A stretch of DNA of 64,000 nucleotides from Pictodentalium vernedei (GCA_031216915.1 CM062297.1:830629337-830693336), one strand, 5' to 3'; positions 24,826 through 36,588 are shown, numbered from the stretch's first letter. Program-made: numbers and translations. The notes: generated from the letters alone by a model not told the origin.

Positions 24826-25146
24826 ATACCATGATCGTCAGGTTAATAAGAGTTTTAATGTTAAATAAATCAATATTCACATGTTCGAGTTTGTTTTTGT
24901 TCACATGAGCACTGGTGGGCGGTACTTCGCTGGCACTTGTATCGCCGAAACGAATTAGAAGACGAAACTTGCAAATTACGAGGCCCTTTTCATTTTAATA
25001 ACACAATTAACATACTATTTCGAGTTATGGGTGCTTTATTGACATGAGACAACGTATGTTTGTTAATTTTTGTTATTTCCAAATGAAACAAAATACTGCA
25101 TTTTGATTGACTGAGAGGTACGGTGTAACTTGCAGGCCACAGTGCC

Positions 25147-25179
25147 TTTTTTACACCGTGTTCAACAACGGTGTAAAAA
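25147..25179. repeat. Hairpin, 12-bp stem
   Basis: TTTTTACACCGT and ACGGTGTAAAAA pair around an 8-nt loop. A further CGGTGTAACTTGCAG lies just upstream. It may be part of a small MITE. Confidence 0.6.
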
Positions 25180-26269
25180 CAAGAATATACAAGAGCAAGC
25201 TATATGGCTAAAAAGTACCCATTTATAATTATTAATTCGTACCTTCTGCTCGGTTATGTTAGAACAAAAATAAAAATACAGGAAATTGAATATTTATGTG
25301 CTTAATATATTACAGATATGGATGTCATTGGAATTGGATCATTGAGCCAGTTCCTATGACATTCATATTTGTCTGGTTTTATTTAAGAAAGTTGCAAAGT
25401 ACAAATTTTCTGTCAGTTTTTTCCCACAATGTAGGTTAAAGTATTACACCAAAATTCTTGGAAATAAATCCGCTGTCCTTGTGTTTTCCAGGGTGCATGG
25501 GAATTTACACCGGTTTGGGAACTCATACACACTTCGGCTATCCTATGAGGTAAACTTATTTAAAAACGTATTAAATAATTGCCGGTTTTATTTGACTCTT
25601 CACGAGGCGACGAGTGATAAATTTAGACATGTTTGCATTCAAGGCGAGGACACCAACGGTCAACTTGGAAGTAGTTCCACTTCAGGTGCAAATTATAACC
25701 ACTGCAAACCCTTTGCTGGCGTGTTCATCACGGTTGGTGTTTAAAACTAAAATTTATGTCATAACCTTTCTATATATAGTAGAATAGGTAATTATGGTAT
25801 AAATAGAGATTTTACACAACCAGAGGTGACAGATAGGAAATGGTCAGTAAACACATTCAGATTAGATTAAACTATTCTACATATTGGTACACGGAACCTG
25901 TGAAGTAATCTATTCAAGACACTCCACAGTTTATGACAACTCTGTACCCTAATCACCCCCAGTATTTATTACCTATTACTCTCCCCCATCCCCCAAATGC
26001 AGCACATTTTCTTCCTCTCCTTTATTACGTGTTTGAGCTCATTGTTTACTCTATATTCTAGTTCATTTGCCGTTACTTTCATAATGTATTGGAACTTGAC
26101 CTCACCCCACCCCACCCGACCCTGTTTTTCTTATTGCTTTGCTGAATTTACTATTCAGTACCGTCCTATTTTTGTCCTTGATTATATTAACCTTTTGTTC
26201 TTGCCTCTAATTCAACCTGTCCTTTCAGCATTAGACTCCTCACTATTGAATCGACCAACTCCTTGATGT

Positions 26270-26960
26270 TATCCCCGGTTGGCGCATTTTAAAGCTTTGA
26301 ATTTATATTCCCCTCATAGTGCCTCATGTCTTTTTTTCCCAGTTTCCAAATATCCATAAACACCACACCCTGGTTTGCTATTCTGTTGCTCCCAACCCTT
26401 AGTGTTATCAGATTGGGTTCAACATGCACCTCAGAATTTCATTCGTTGTCACTATCCATGGCTATGATCTCTCCTGTTGCTCTGGGTCAGTGAGTACATA
26501 GTCAATTATTGTCTTTCTATTGTTCCTTTCCCACGTCCATTACTCTTGTATTTCAAATTCGTATTCAAACCCTTCAGGCAAAGTTCATTTGTGAACTCTA
26601 AGAGTGTCCTCGCATTAACGTTCATTTTCTAGACCCCACCCGCTATGCCCTCCCCTCCGTCCCCAACGTGCCCATTAACATCTCCCGTTATTATAATACT
26701 GAACCCCTCCCCCCTATTTTCCAGATCTAAAACTTTTGATTTGAGTCTGGTATATATTCCATCATTCTATTCAGACTTTCACTTTTCAACTGCAGAGTAT
26801 ACAGTTCTCAACTGCAATGCTTCTGTCTTTTTTTGGATCTGTTTGCATTCGCTTTTGATATAATTCTGTGTTTATCACGGGGCTAAACTCGTCCTTGATA
26901 TAAAATGCGCAAACTACAGAACAGTGAAAAAAAATCGACGTTGCATTGAGAATAATCATA
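26270..26960 (-). pseudogene. Remnant of a LINE endonuclease domain
   Basis: On the minus strand the codons around 26662-26700 read SIIITGDVNGHVGD, the catalytic GDxN strand of the APE-like endonuclease. It is followed at the expected spacing by LLEFTNELCLKGLNT, a motif common after it in RTE-like and related elements. Stops and frame changes lie both upstream and downstream. No RT domain follows. The two motifs in register are the whole case; the clade is not known. Confidence 0.5.
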
Positions 26961-27128
26961 TGAAACCTTTTCACAGGTATTTTTCTGAATTTTATTTTTT
27001 ACCTGTGACAACCAAGGACCGTAATGAATCATTAGCTTTTTTATCTGTATATTGCGGTTATACTTTAACATTCCGATGATGTCTAGGTGTCATTTATAAA
27101 AGTGGGCAGGAAAAGACAGTTATGAAAA

Positions 27129-30100
27129 CTAGAGAAACAAAATTTACTGCACACAGTAAATTCAAAGCTGTGTGAAAAGGGTTAAAGTATCAGGAATAAA
27201 CTACACAGAAAGAGAATTTATGGAGGCTTATTTTCAGGGGTAAACTATTTTTAAACAAATCAGAAATGGGTTTTCGTTAACAGTTTTTACAGATAACCAT
27301 ACTGGAATCAGAACAATTATTTATAAGAAACCAGAAAAGGCATATATGTGACCAGCATTCAAAGAGTTCGATACTCGAATCAGAAATGGACATTTTCGGC
27401 TCTGCCCACTAATTTGAGTGATGAAATACGTTCATAAACTTCAGAAATGCATTAAGGTGTAATAAAATTCATTTCCCAGTATTTCTGAATAATACGCACT
27501 TGAAGACTTTGGTGACCTCTTTCAGGCGGACCCCTAGGTGACCTCCGTGACCTTGACCCATATTTTGAATTTCCATCAAGTGTCGACTCATTTGGTGTTA
27601 GTTCCAGGTCCATTCATCATACCACGATTGAGATATGAGCATGACCCACTTTCAAAAATGTTGGCTACGCCCACTTTTGTAACATAAAAATGCATGTATG
27701 GACCTCAGGAATGCTTTGGAGGGTCAAAAAATGTGATTTCCAGCAAATATGAAAAATGCACTTAATGACCCCTAGGTGACCTCCTTGATGCTGCCCTATA
27801 TTTTGAATCTCTATTAAGTGTCGACTCATTTGGTGTTAGTCCCAGGTCCATTCATCATACCACGCTTGAGATATGAGCGTGACCCACTTTCAATTTTTTT
27901 GGCCACGCTCACTTTTCTAACGTAAAAATGCATGTATGAATCCCAGGAATGCTTTGGGGGGCAAAAAATGTGATTTACAGCAATTATGAAAAATGCACTC
28001 AATGACCCCTAGGTGATCTCCGTGACCTTGACCCATATTTTGAAACTCCATCGAGTGTCGACTCATGTGGTGTTGGTCCCAGGTCCATAGGTCATACCAC
28101 GTTTGAGATATGGGCGTGACCCACTTTCAAACATTTTGGCCACGCCCACTTTTTTACATCAAAGTGCAAGTGTGTACGTCAGGAATACTTTAGGGGTAAA
28201 AAAATATGATTTCCAGCAATTCTTAAAAATGCACTCAATGACCCCTAGTCGACCTCCGTGACCTTGACCCATATTTTGAGCCTCCATCGAGTGTCGACTC
28301 ATTCGGTGTTGGTCCTAGGTACGTAGGTCAAACCATGCTTGAGGTATGGGCGTGAAACACTTTCAAAATTTTTGGCCACGCCTACTTTCTTTACGTCAAA
28401 ATGCCTGTGTGTACGTCAGGGATACTTTAGGGGGTCAGAAAATGTGATTTTCAGCATTTCGGAAAAATGCACTCAATGACCCCAGGTGACCTCTGTGACC
28501 TTGACCCATATTTTGAACCTCCATCAAGTGTCGACTCATTTGGTGTTGGTCCCAGGTCCATTCGTCATACCATGCCTGAGATATGGGCGTGACCCACTTT
28601 CAAAAATTTTGGCCATGCCCACTTTTTTACGTCAAAATGCATGTGGGTACGTCGGGAATACTTTAGGTGATCAAAAAATGTGATTTCCAGCAATTTTGAA
28701 AAATGCACTCAATGACCCCTAGTTGACCTCCGTGACCTTGACCCATATTTTGAAAATCCATGAAGTATCGACTCATTTGGTGTTGGTGCCAGGTCTGTAG
28801 GTCATCCCGCGCCTAAGATATGGGCGTGACCCACTTTCAAATTTTTGGCCACGCCCACTTTTTTACGTAAAAATGCATGTGTGTACGTCAGGAACACTTT
28901 AGGGGGTCACAAAAATGGGATTTCCAGCAATTCTGGAAAATGCACTCAATGACCCCTAGCTGACCTCTGTGACCTTGACCCATATTTTGAACCTCCATCA
29001 AGTGTCGACTCATTTGGTGTTGGTCCCAGGTCCACACGTCATACCACGCCTGAGATATGGGCGTGACCCACTTTCGAAAATTTTGGCCACGCCCACTTTT
29101 TTTACGTCAAAATGCATGTATGTACGTCAGAAATAGTTTAGGGGGGGTCAAAAAATGTGATTTCCAGCAATTCTGAAAAATGCACTCAATGATCCCTAGT
29201 TGACCTCCGTGACCTTGACCCATATTTTGTACCTCCATCGAGTGTCGACTCATTTGTTGTTGGTCCCAGGTCCGTAAGTCATATCACGCTTGAGATATGG
29301 GCGTGACCCACTTTCAAAAAATTTGGCCACGCCACTTTTTTACGTCAAAATGCTTGTGTGTACGTCAGGAATACTTTAGGGGGTCAAAAAGTGTGATTTC
29401 CAGCAATTCTGAAAAATGCACTTAATGACCCCTAAGTGACTTCTGTGACCTTGACCCATAAATTGAATCTCCATCAAGTGTCGCCTCATTTGGTGTTGAT
29501 CCCAGGTCCATATGCCATACCACACTTGAGATATGGATGCGACCCACTTTCAAACATTTTTACCACACCCACTTTTGTTACGTCAAAATGCTTGTGTGTA
29601 CGTCAGGAATACTTTAGGGGGTCAAAAAGTGTGATTTCCAGCAATTCTGAAAAATGCACTTAATGACCCCTAAGTGACTTCTGTGACCTTGACCCATAAA
29701 TTGAATCTCCATCAAGTGTCGCCTCATTTGGTGTTGATCCCAGGTCCATATGCCATACCACACTTGAGATATGGATGCGACCCACTTTCAAACATTTTTA
29801 CCACACCCACTTTTGTTACGTCAAAATGCATGTGTGTACGTCAGGAATACTTTAGGGGGTCAAAAAATGTGATTTCCAGCAATTCTGAAAAATACACTCA
29901 ATGACCCCTAGGTGACCTCCGTGACCTTGGCCCATATTTTGAATCCCCATCAAGTATCGACTCATTTCGTGTTGGTCCCAGATCCATACGGCATACCACG
30001 CCTGAGATATAGGTGTGACCCACTTTCAAACATTTTGGCCACGCCCACCTTTAAACGTCAAAATGCATGCGTGTACGTCAGGAATACTTTAGGGGGTCAA

Positions 30101-30548
30101 AAAATGTGATTTCCAGCAATTCTGAAAAATGCACTCAATGACCCCTAGATGACCTTCGTGGCCTTGACCCATATTTTGAACCTCCATCGAGTGTCGACTC
30201 ATTTGGTGTTGGTCCCAGGTCTGTAGGTCATACCACGCCTGAGATATGGACGTGACCCACTTTCAAAACACCCCTACAGACACCCCTGATAATCCAGGAA
30301 TCTGAAAAACATAGGTGGCCGAGAACTTGTGGCTGTCTATCAGCATGCCAAAAATCAACGAGATTGGGCAATTCGTTTTCGAGTTATCTTGCAGACAGAA
30401 GACAGGAGAAGAAGAAGAAGAAGAAGAAGAAGAAGAAGAAGAAGAAGAAGAAGAAGAAGAAGAAGAAAGAAAAAAAGAAGAAAAAAAAAGAAAAGAAAAA
30501 GAAACCGCGCAAAAACCGTAGTCTGTGTGTTTCACACAGACTAATAAG
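27129..30548 (-). mobile_element. Hairpin-ended array element, family A (twelve units), complete
   Basis: This is the longest copy, about 3.4 kb. In minus orientation it runs from TTATT plus a perfect hairpin (30520-30542), through a GA-rich/(GAA)n tract (30400-30510), the conserved block (30300-30390) and twelve array units (27530-30270), to the 3' segment. The stem-loop AATTTACTG-TGTG-CAGTAAATT at 27141-27162 is followed by 8 nt and CTAG at 27129-27132. It has no coding capacity for a Rep/helicase, so it would depend on another element. Confidence 0.75.
27530..30270. repeat. Family A tandem array, twelve units of about 238 bp
   Basis: GACCTTGACCCATATTTTGA or variants recur near 27549, 27787, 28023, 28260, 28497, 28735, 28973, 29213, 29448, 29685, 29924 and 30160. 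The units starting near 29436 and 29674 are almost identical, which points to a recent duplication. A 65-codon frame recurs per unit, but the 238-bp period is not a multiple of three. Confidence 0.95.
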
Positions 30549-31014
30549 TGTTTTTAATGTTTAGCCGACATTCACCGTGACATTTGAAGACGTTCTGTGA
30601 AGATTAGAACGTGAAAGGATTACATCTGCCTAGATTTCATTCCATTTAGCTCACCGGTTTGCAGTTCGTAGTGAGTGCTGGATAGTTACAGTAAGATCGC
30701 CCACAGCTGGGAAATATTTCCACGGAAGCAATAATGTTAGATTCCAAACACTGATTATAGGAATAATCATTAGAAATTTAATTATTGAAGCACCTGCTAC
30801 AACCCTACTGTCCAAACCCCTGGTAATGAAAGTTTCATCTAAGCCGATGAGCCCAAGGCTCTTGCAGAATAACGTTTTTCCACTCAATTATATCTCCGGA
30901 TCAAGAAAACTCGTTTAACATGATCGCCCCCCCCCCCCCCCCCAATATGGATAGTTGTCATGCCAACAACAACCCATCTCATCTCATTCACTGCTCTCCA
31001 GACTTTAACCCTTT

Positions 31015-31480
31015 ACCTAACGAATCACCCGCATCCGCTCGCGTAATATGCAAATTGAGCAGTTGAAAAAATTAAATTTTTCAAAACCATATCATGTAAC
31101 CCCTCATTGGAATGAGCTCATTGTGCTCGTTCCAATGAGGGATCACATGATATGGTTTTGTTGAATTTTTTTTTTTTAACCCTTTACCCAACGTAACGGT
31201 CAAAACCGGCCAGCGCTATTCTCAAAAATCGCCATTTAATTTTCATTATTTTTTTCATTTTTTGTCTCAAAAACATAGGTTATGACCCCTCGTTGGAACG
31301 AGCTCGTCGAGCTCGTTCCAACGAGGGGTCATAACCTATGTTTTTGAGACAAAAAATGAAAAAAATTAGTTATTCAAGAATTTTTTTTGCAAGTGTCGTC
31401 TGCTTTTCATGTTAGGTAAAGGGTTAAATTATATTTAAAATAATAAATTTTGATATCGTCTGCGTTGGGTAAAGGGTTAA
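31015..31480. mobile_element. TTAA-flanked palindromic MITE (outer copy)
   Basis: Bounded by TTAA at 31015 and 31477, with ends CCCTTTACCTAACG and CGTTGGGTAAAGGG. It contains an imperfect inverted repeat around 31100-31156 (CCCCTCATTGGAATGAGCTC and complement). A second MITE is inserted inside it. The TTAA target and CCC ends suggest mobilisation by a piggyBac-type transposase. Confidence 0.8.
31176..31427. mobile_element. TTAA-flanked palindromic MITE (nested copy)
   Basis: Inserted in the outer MITE and bounded by TTAA at 31176 and 31424, with ends CCCTTTACCCAACG and a GTTAGGTAAAGGG-type right end. Its centre is a palindrome with 59-bp arms (31248-31306 and 31308-31366) around a single T. 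The arms appear perfect, which suggests recent insertion or gene conversion. Confidence 0.85.
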
Positions 31481-31661
31481 TGGATAGACGTTGCATTTTG
31501 TATCTGATGTCCTAAAGCGTCACAATTGACTGATTCAAACGAAAATACTGTGTTTATGATCGGATTCCTTCTATAATATTTTTTATGCGCGTGTTATTTT
31601 TAAGCGAACCTTTTTTCTGTTCACAGGTATTGTTACTAAGTATTGATGACAGAAAACGCAG

Positions 31662-31866
31662 ATGGCCATAAGAATCCCACACCTCTCTAAGGCAGGACCG
31701 TGGGCCTTAGTAATAATGTTTTCATGTTTCGCACTTAAAGCTATAACATTTGGCGTTTCGATGACTATTGGATTGTACACAGTGGAGTTTTTAAAGTACT
31801 TCGATTCATCAGCTGCTGCCGTGTCTTTGATCGGTGCCATTAATATCGGTGTCTTCCATGTTGCAG
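31662..31866 (+). CDS. Monocarboxylate-transporter-like protein, first coding exon
   Basis: This exon encodes the N-terminal part of an SLC16-type major facilitator transporter, which moves monocarboxylates or related small solutes across membranes. The ATG at 31662 follows an in-frame stop at 31647. An acceptor after TTTCTGTTCACAG at 31626 would give a short 5' UTR, so ATG 31662 is probably the initiator. Residues 13-40 form a transmembrane helix (WALVIMFSCFALKAITFGV). The motif VEFLKYFDSSAAAVSLIGAI with a second helix to VAG matches TM1-TM2 of the family. The usual DGGWGW motif before TM1 is absent and SKAGPWALV stands in its place. The exon ends at 31866 with donor GTTAGT, phase 1. The substrate cannot be told. 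Confidence 0.85.
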
Positions 31867-32705
31867 GTTAGTATTTTGCAATGGGGTTAACAGATCTTAC
31901 AGCTTTTGACATGTCTTCCATGTTGGTATGGTTTAGTTAATTATCTACTTTAGATTAACATGTGAACAGCGGAAGCTCAATGAATGTGTTTGTATTCGGG
32001 GAGGCGGCACAAATGCAAAAGACGCTTTGGAACTATATTGGTTGAGGAACAAATGCGAAAGGCGTGTCAACAAAAATGTAATTAAATTGTTGTGTGTTAC
32101 CAAGTGGGTTAAAATGTGAGTTTGTGGGGTTGGATGGTGGAGAATGAAGGTGGCGGGGATGGAGTGGGCAACAAATTAATATATTGTATCTTTGAAAAAC
32201 CTGACAACGTTGCAGGTGACGCCTCAGATTGATATTATATATATATATATATGTTTTTAAACTGTTTTTTTTAATTTGTTTTATTTGTTTTTCACTTGTT
32301 TTTGTGTTTTAATTAGATTTTGTGGAAATCCCACACACCTGTGCCATTGAGGTAAGGAGGGGGTTAATATAAGTTGCATAACTTCTTCGCCAATCCTCGT
32401 AAAACAAATAAGATTAAAACAAAGGTCAAATTTCGGATTACGATATTTAGCCACCTGGTCCGCCTTTTGTTTAAATAAGCACCTCTTGATTGACAAATGT
32501 TTGTATAATGACTCGTCTATTGTTATGTATCTGTCATCAACCATGCTCGAACACGCGTGCCATCCATCGATTGATGATATTGTCTATATGAGAAAGAGAA
32601 ACGGAGAAACGTCGCTGATTGGTTGAACGCAGCAGAGATGCCCCCTTCTGAAAACTGAGGAGGTTGATTTTTCAAGTGTACTCTTTATTTCCAAAGCGAT
32701 CTCCA

Positions 32706-33740
32706 AGAGATACACTGTTGGATGCTGTGACAGATCAGCGGTGAAAATAGCAGCAACACTCTCGCATTTGCCCTTGTACTTTTAAGGGCACCCAACTTCT
32801 TAAAAAGAGATACCTTTTTCACACGTCGCATAGATAAACCCCCCGCCCTCAAACCGCTATCCTAACCCCCCCCCCCCCCCCCAACAAAAATATAAAAATA
32901 AATAAGTAAATCAAGAGTTTCATCCCTTGATCCCCCGCCAATCTATAAATGGGCTGTGGATATCACAGTCCCGTCTCTGCAAAGAAAATGGATCCCCGGA
33001 TCCCTACATGTGCATGCGCGTGTTACCATAACCACATGATGCATGATGGGTACTCACGTGATAAAAAATACTACTACTATACTTGCACTGAAGCCATATT
33101 GTAAAGTCATTCCCCTGGTAGTTTGATGCATGATGGGTACTCGTGTGATGAAAACAATACTACTATCCCTGTGCGGGGGCAATTTTGTGATGCTAGTCCC
33201 CTGGTAATAAGTTGTATGATGGGTACTCACGTGATCAAAACAATACTACAATCCACCTTTTCACGCACTCATGTCGCACATATAAGACCCCACCCCCCAA
33301 AATAAAAACAAAATAAATATAAGTAAATAAATCAAAAGTTTCCTCCCTTGAACCCCCGCCAATCTATAAAAAGGCCGTGGATATCATATCATTGGTTCAG
33401 TAAAGAAAATGGACCCTGTGCCGGAAGCCATTTTGTGATGTCAGTTTCTTGGTAATATGATGCATGCTGGTTACCTACATGATCAAAATAATTTTCTCTT
33501 CTGAACCGAGACTGTGACATCCACAGACTTGTAAAAGATTGGCGGGAGTTCAAGGGAGGAAACTCTTGATTTTTTTTTTTTTTGGGGGGGGGGGGAGGGT
33601 TCTTATCTATGCGACGTGTATGCACGAGGGCGTATCTCCTTTTAAGAATGTGTGTGCCCTTAAAAGGGCAGGCGTTAAACTGAGAGTGGAGCTGCTATTT
33701 TTACAGCTGATCTGCCGCAGCATCCAACAGTATGTCTCTT
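32706..33740. mobile_element. Fold-back element with about 230-280 bp inverted arms
   Basis: The arm 32706-32982 reappears inverted at 33507-33740. Shared segments, read from each outer end, are ACTGTTGGATGCTG, AGATCAGC, CTTTTAAGGGCAC and CACGTCGCATAGATAA, then a C-run/G-run and CCGCCAATCT. The middle holds three or four copies of GATGCATGATGGGTACTC (near 33038, 33124, 33214, with a diverged one near 33459). It also holds a direct copy of part of the arm at 33290-33410. No protein is encoded. Confidence 0.75.
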
Positions 33741-34720
33741 ATACGGTCCTTCTCTGGTTCTATGGTGAATGCTTCTGCGTACTCACTGAACAGAGGTGTG
33801 GAATAATGGCCGCAGTCTTCTCGTGCAAAAAGACAAATACTCTCTCACGATCAACTCACATAAGTGCATCATTGAGGCAGTCACGGTGAGTTATTTTTTC
33901 TAACGGGTTCATCAATAAGCAAACGTCGTGCTGTATTTGACTCGGACGGTCATCTGAACAGCTATAACATTTCACTCTATCGATTTTGTCTATGTATTCT
34001 TCTGACCATTCCGTACAAGTACAATTTAGTTTGTGACGTAATTTTCTCAATATCATTTCGGAAAGTGGGCGTTTCTTCTTGTTCTCTTGAGTACTGTCTC
34101 CCCTCTTTCTTTTTTATTCTGTACTGAAAATCTGTTGATCCACACGATGCAAGGCGTTTTTCAAATCCTGGAATTCTTTAAAATTCAACGCCCTTCCAGT
34201 TTTAGCCGGCGTGGTACCTTTAGCTGTAAACCTTCTCACATGAATTTTCAGATCTCCTTGGAAGACTGAGTTGTGAATATAAGTTTCACGCTTGCCGATT
34301 TTAATATTGTATTGTTGCTCGAAGCCATATTGATCACATCGACGACATCATCACTCAAGGAAGAAGCAATGGCGGCAACCGTGATGGTCGAGTAATTTGG
34401 AACTCGCCGGTATTTTGGATTCTTCCTCTTATTTTCTTTATTTCGGTTCGACAAAATGGATTAGAATTGTAAATAACTGTATATAGAGTTCATTTTGTGG
34501 AGAGAAATGATTTGCGTGGCTTTGTAGTTGACTTTTTGGAAGTATTTCCAATCCGCTATTCTGTTATTCTTCAAGAGTCAAGCAAATTCAATATAAAGGC
34601 AAATAATTGAAGTGAGTAATATTCACCATTGTTAAAACATGAGCCAGGGTCAAAACAGACGCCAGAGCATCAACAAAACTAAGAAAACTGCACCAGATCA
34701 GACTACTCCTTCGGGTGTGA
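33741..34720. other. No supported gene
   Basis: Short frames on both strands lack motifs. The minus-strand frame 33856-34056 has three cysteines (CTC, KCYSC), but too little surrounds it to name a family. A stop-terminated 34-codon frame from the ATG at 34639 may be the displaced start of the LINE ORF1 that follows. Confidence 0.45.
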
Positions 34721-35686
34721 AAGGAGGGTCTGAGAACGTGTAAGAAGTCAACCGAGACGTCAATTGGCAAATTGAACTTGGCCAGTGACAATGGGATGGA
34801 AGAGAGTAGTGTTCAGTCTGAGTCCTGTCCTGACACAACAAAGGGTTCTCTAGTGGATATGTCGGAAGTAATGATGACGACAATAACAAAACAGCCCTTC
34901 TTGGGGAAACTTGGATCGGAACTCATTGCGTCTGCCAACATCGCAAACGAGGATCAACTGGAAACACTCTACCAGCGCCTGAAGCAGGAATTTCGTTTTC
35001 AGATAGCAGCGGTCGTTCACTCAACCATCCCTAAGGCAGTGGAGATGAGACTGGAAGCGTTCATGAAGAGTCAAATAGAGCCCCTGAAAGAAGAGATAAC
35101 TGCACTGAAAGACGAGAATGCGGAGTTGAAAGAGAATTTCGGACAGGTTAGACTCAAGCATGCTCAGGTTGAAGAACACTGCGAGAATCAGTTTGATGAG
35201 CAAGGACAATACAGCAGAAGGGCTTGCCTTGTGTTCCGCAATGTTCCAGTCAAAACAGATCACGCGACGGAAGTCAATATGATAAGTCACGATATCATTC
35301 TGGATATTTGTAACAAGAAGCTGGATATTCCCATCTCCAACGCGGACATCAGTAGGTCACATGTTATTGGTAAAATTAAATCAGTTTCGAGCGAACGTGG
35401 TTCTAAGAAAGTGTGTTACGTGATCTGCCGTTTCGTCTCTTACCGAAAACGTCAATCTGTCTTCACATCGAAAAGAGCCCTCAAGAACGACCCAGATAAA
35501 TTCTTTATCACTGAGTCTTTAACAGCACGCAGGTCGGCTATTGTTTCAAAACTCTCAGCACTGAAAAAGAATAGGACAATTCATTCTTTCTGCACGAGTG
35601 ATGATAGAATTTTTATGATTCACCAAGCCGAGGACAGTCCAAAACTTATCAGACATGAGTCTGATCTCACGTCCTTTTCCTCTTAG
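34721..35686 (+). CDS. LINE ORF1 protein (coiled coil plus RRM-like domain)
   Basis: This is an L1-ORF1p-like nucleic-acid chaperone of a non-LTR retrotransposon, which coats the element's RNA. The frame is open from 34721. The first ATG is 34796, and about 297 residues follow. A Glu/Lys-rich heptad region (EEITALKDENAELKEN) predicts a coiled coil. RRM-like strands are ACLVFRNVPV and VCYVICRFVSYRKRQSVF. The C-terminal part ITESLTARRSAIVSKLSALK matches the family's C-terminal domain. A frame shift near 34730 probably removed the original start: the ATG at 34639 opens another frame that ends at 34741. No endonuclease or RT follows on this strand, so the element is partial. Confidence 0.75.
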   Translation, partial: KEGLRTCKKSTETSIGKLNLASDNGMEESSVQSESCPDTTKGSLVDMSEVMMTTITKQPFLGKLGSELIASANIANEDQLETLYQRLKQEFRFQIAAVVHSTIPKAVEMRLEAFMKSQIEPLKEEITALKDENAELKENFGQVRLKHAQVEEHCENQFDEQGQYSRRACLVFRNVPVKTDHATEVNMISHDIILDICNKKLDIPISNADISRSHVIGKIKSVSSERGSKKVCYVICRFVSYRKRQSVFTSKRALKNDPDKFFITESLTARRSAIVSKLSALKKNRTIHSFCTSDDRIFMIHQAEDSPKLIRHESDLTSFSS

Positions 35687-35894
35687 GACTAGACAGAAAT
35701 CTTGCTGTAGATTTTATTCCTGGAATTCCATTGTGTTTAATTCTTCATGGTAGGATTCTTGTGATACACCAAATCGATGACAGTCCAAAAGCTGATCAGA
35801 AATTAATCGGACCCTACTTGCTTATGAAGCATCCTTTCCTTAAAGGACTAGACAGAAATCTTGTTATATCTTTTGTGTAATGTAAATCCATTAT
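35617..35894 (+). repeat. Diverged 146-bp duplication of the ORF1 3' end
   Basis: GATTCACCAAGCCGAGGACAG and the following GGACTAGACAGAAATCTTG (35617-35734) have a diverged second copy at 35762-35894. The copy repeats the last codons of ORF1 as noncoding sequence. Confidence 0.7.
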
Positions 35895-36189
35895 GATTGA
35901 TACTCCTGTTGTTAGGTTATACAGACCGTAACAACATCAACATCAAGTTTTCGCAATCGACAGGTAAATATAGCCTACTTATTTATATAATTCAACAACT
36001 ACTCACTCACTTGTGACTGACTTGCTGTCAAGGATCACAATTAAGCCCCCCCCCCCCCCTTATTTTTTGTCAATTGAAAATTAACAATTCCTCAGATAAT
36101 GTATACCTGCAGAGCCTCCAGCGCTAATTCGTTAATTTAGTCCCAATAAGAGAATTTAAGGCCCCCCCCCCCACACCCCATTTAATCTT

Positions 36190-36445
36190 TAATAACCATT
36201 TACTTCATGTAGCGCCATAATCGGGCAGCGCTATTCACGAAACCGCCATTAAAATCCATGATTTTGTTATTTCCAACCTCGGACATATGACTTGAGGTAC
36301 CTTACTGGAACGAGCTCTTCAATCTCGTCCCGGTTGGGATGTTGTGCTATGTGTCCGACACAAGGGATGTAAAACAAATTAGTTCCTCAAAGATTTTGTT
36401 CACAAGTGTCGTCTGTCGTTCGTGTAGCTACAAGGGCTGTAATAA
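36190..36445. mobile_element. Degenerate relative of the CCCTTTACC MITE
   Basis: CATTTACTTCATGTAGCG, GGGCAGCGCTATTC, an ACTGGAACGAGCTC/inverted pair around 36305-36345 and CACAAGTGTCGTCTG line up in order with the nested MITE at 31176-31427. Divergence is strong and the TTAA is not preserved. Confidence 0.6.
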
Positions 36446-36588
36446 CTTTTATTTGCAATTTCTTAATTGTATCCATATAGTATTTTACATAGCACCACTG
36501 TGAGGAGGAAGCGCGTCAGGTTGCATAAGACGAGGATTCCAGATTTAGACGCGGACCACGACTTTGACAGTTTCCAAATTTACGAAGT

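Larger units (their letters stand above)
23697..26260. other. Mostly unique sequence, no supported gene
   Basis: Two palindromes are listed separately. The frame at 25481-25744 opens with GTG, has no in-frame ATG at its start and matches nothing I know. 23993-24235 and 25997-26266 are short, T-rich frames without motifs. Confidence 0.45.

Noticed and set aside
25481..25744. 87-codon frame after a TTTTCCAG acceptor-like site
   Set aside because: It starts at GTG with no in-frame ATG nearby and matches no family. It might be an exon, but nothing supports it.
28486..30109. Recurring 65-75 codon frame (VTLTHILNLHQVSTHLVL...) in the family A array
   Set aside because: The unit is about 238 bp, not a multiple of three, the frame changes phase between units and both orientations of the array are found. 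I see it as a by-product of sequence conservation.
33856..34056. Cysteine-containing minus-strand frame (KCYSC)
   Set aside because: Three clustered cysteines alone do not define a zinc finger. No further conserved spacing is seen.
35021..35290. Minus-strand frame of 89 codons
   Set aside because: It is antisense to the LINE ORF1 coiled coil, a shadow of the real frame.
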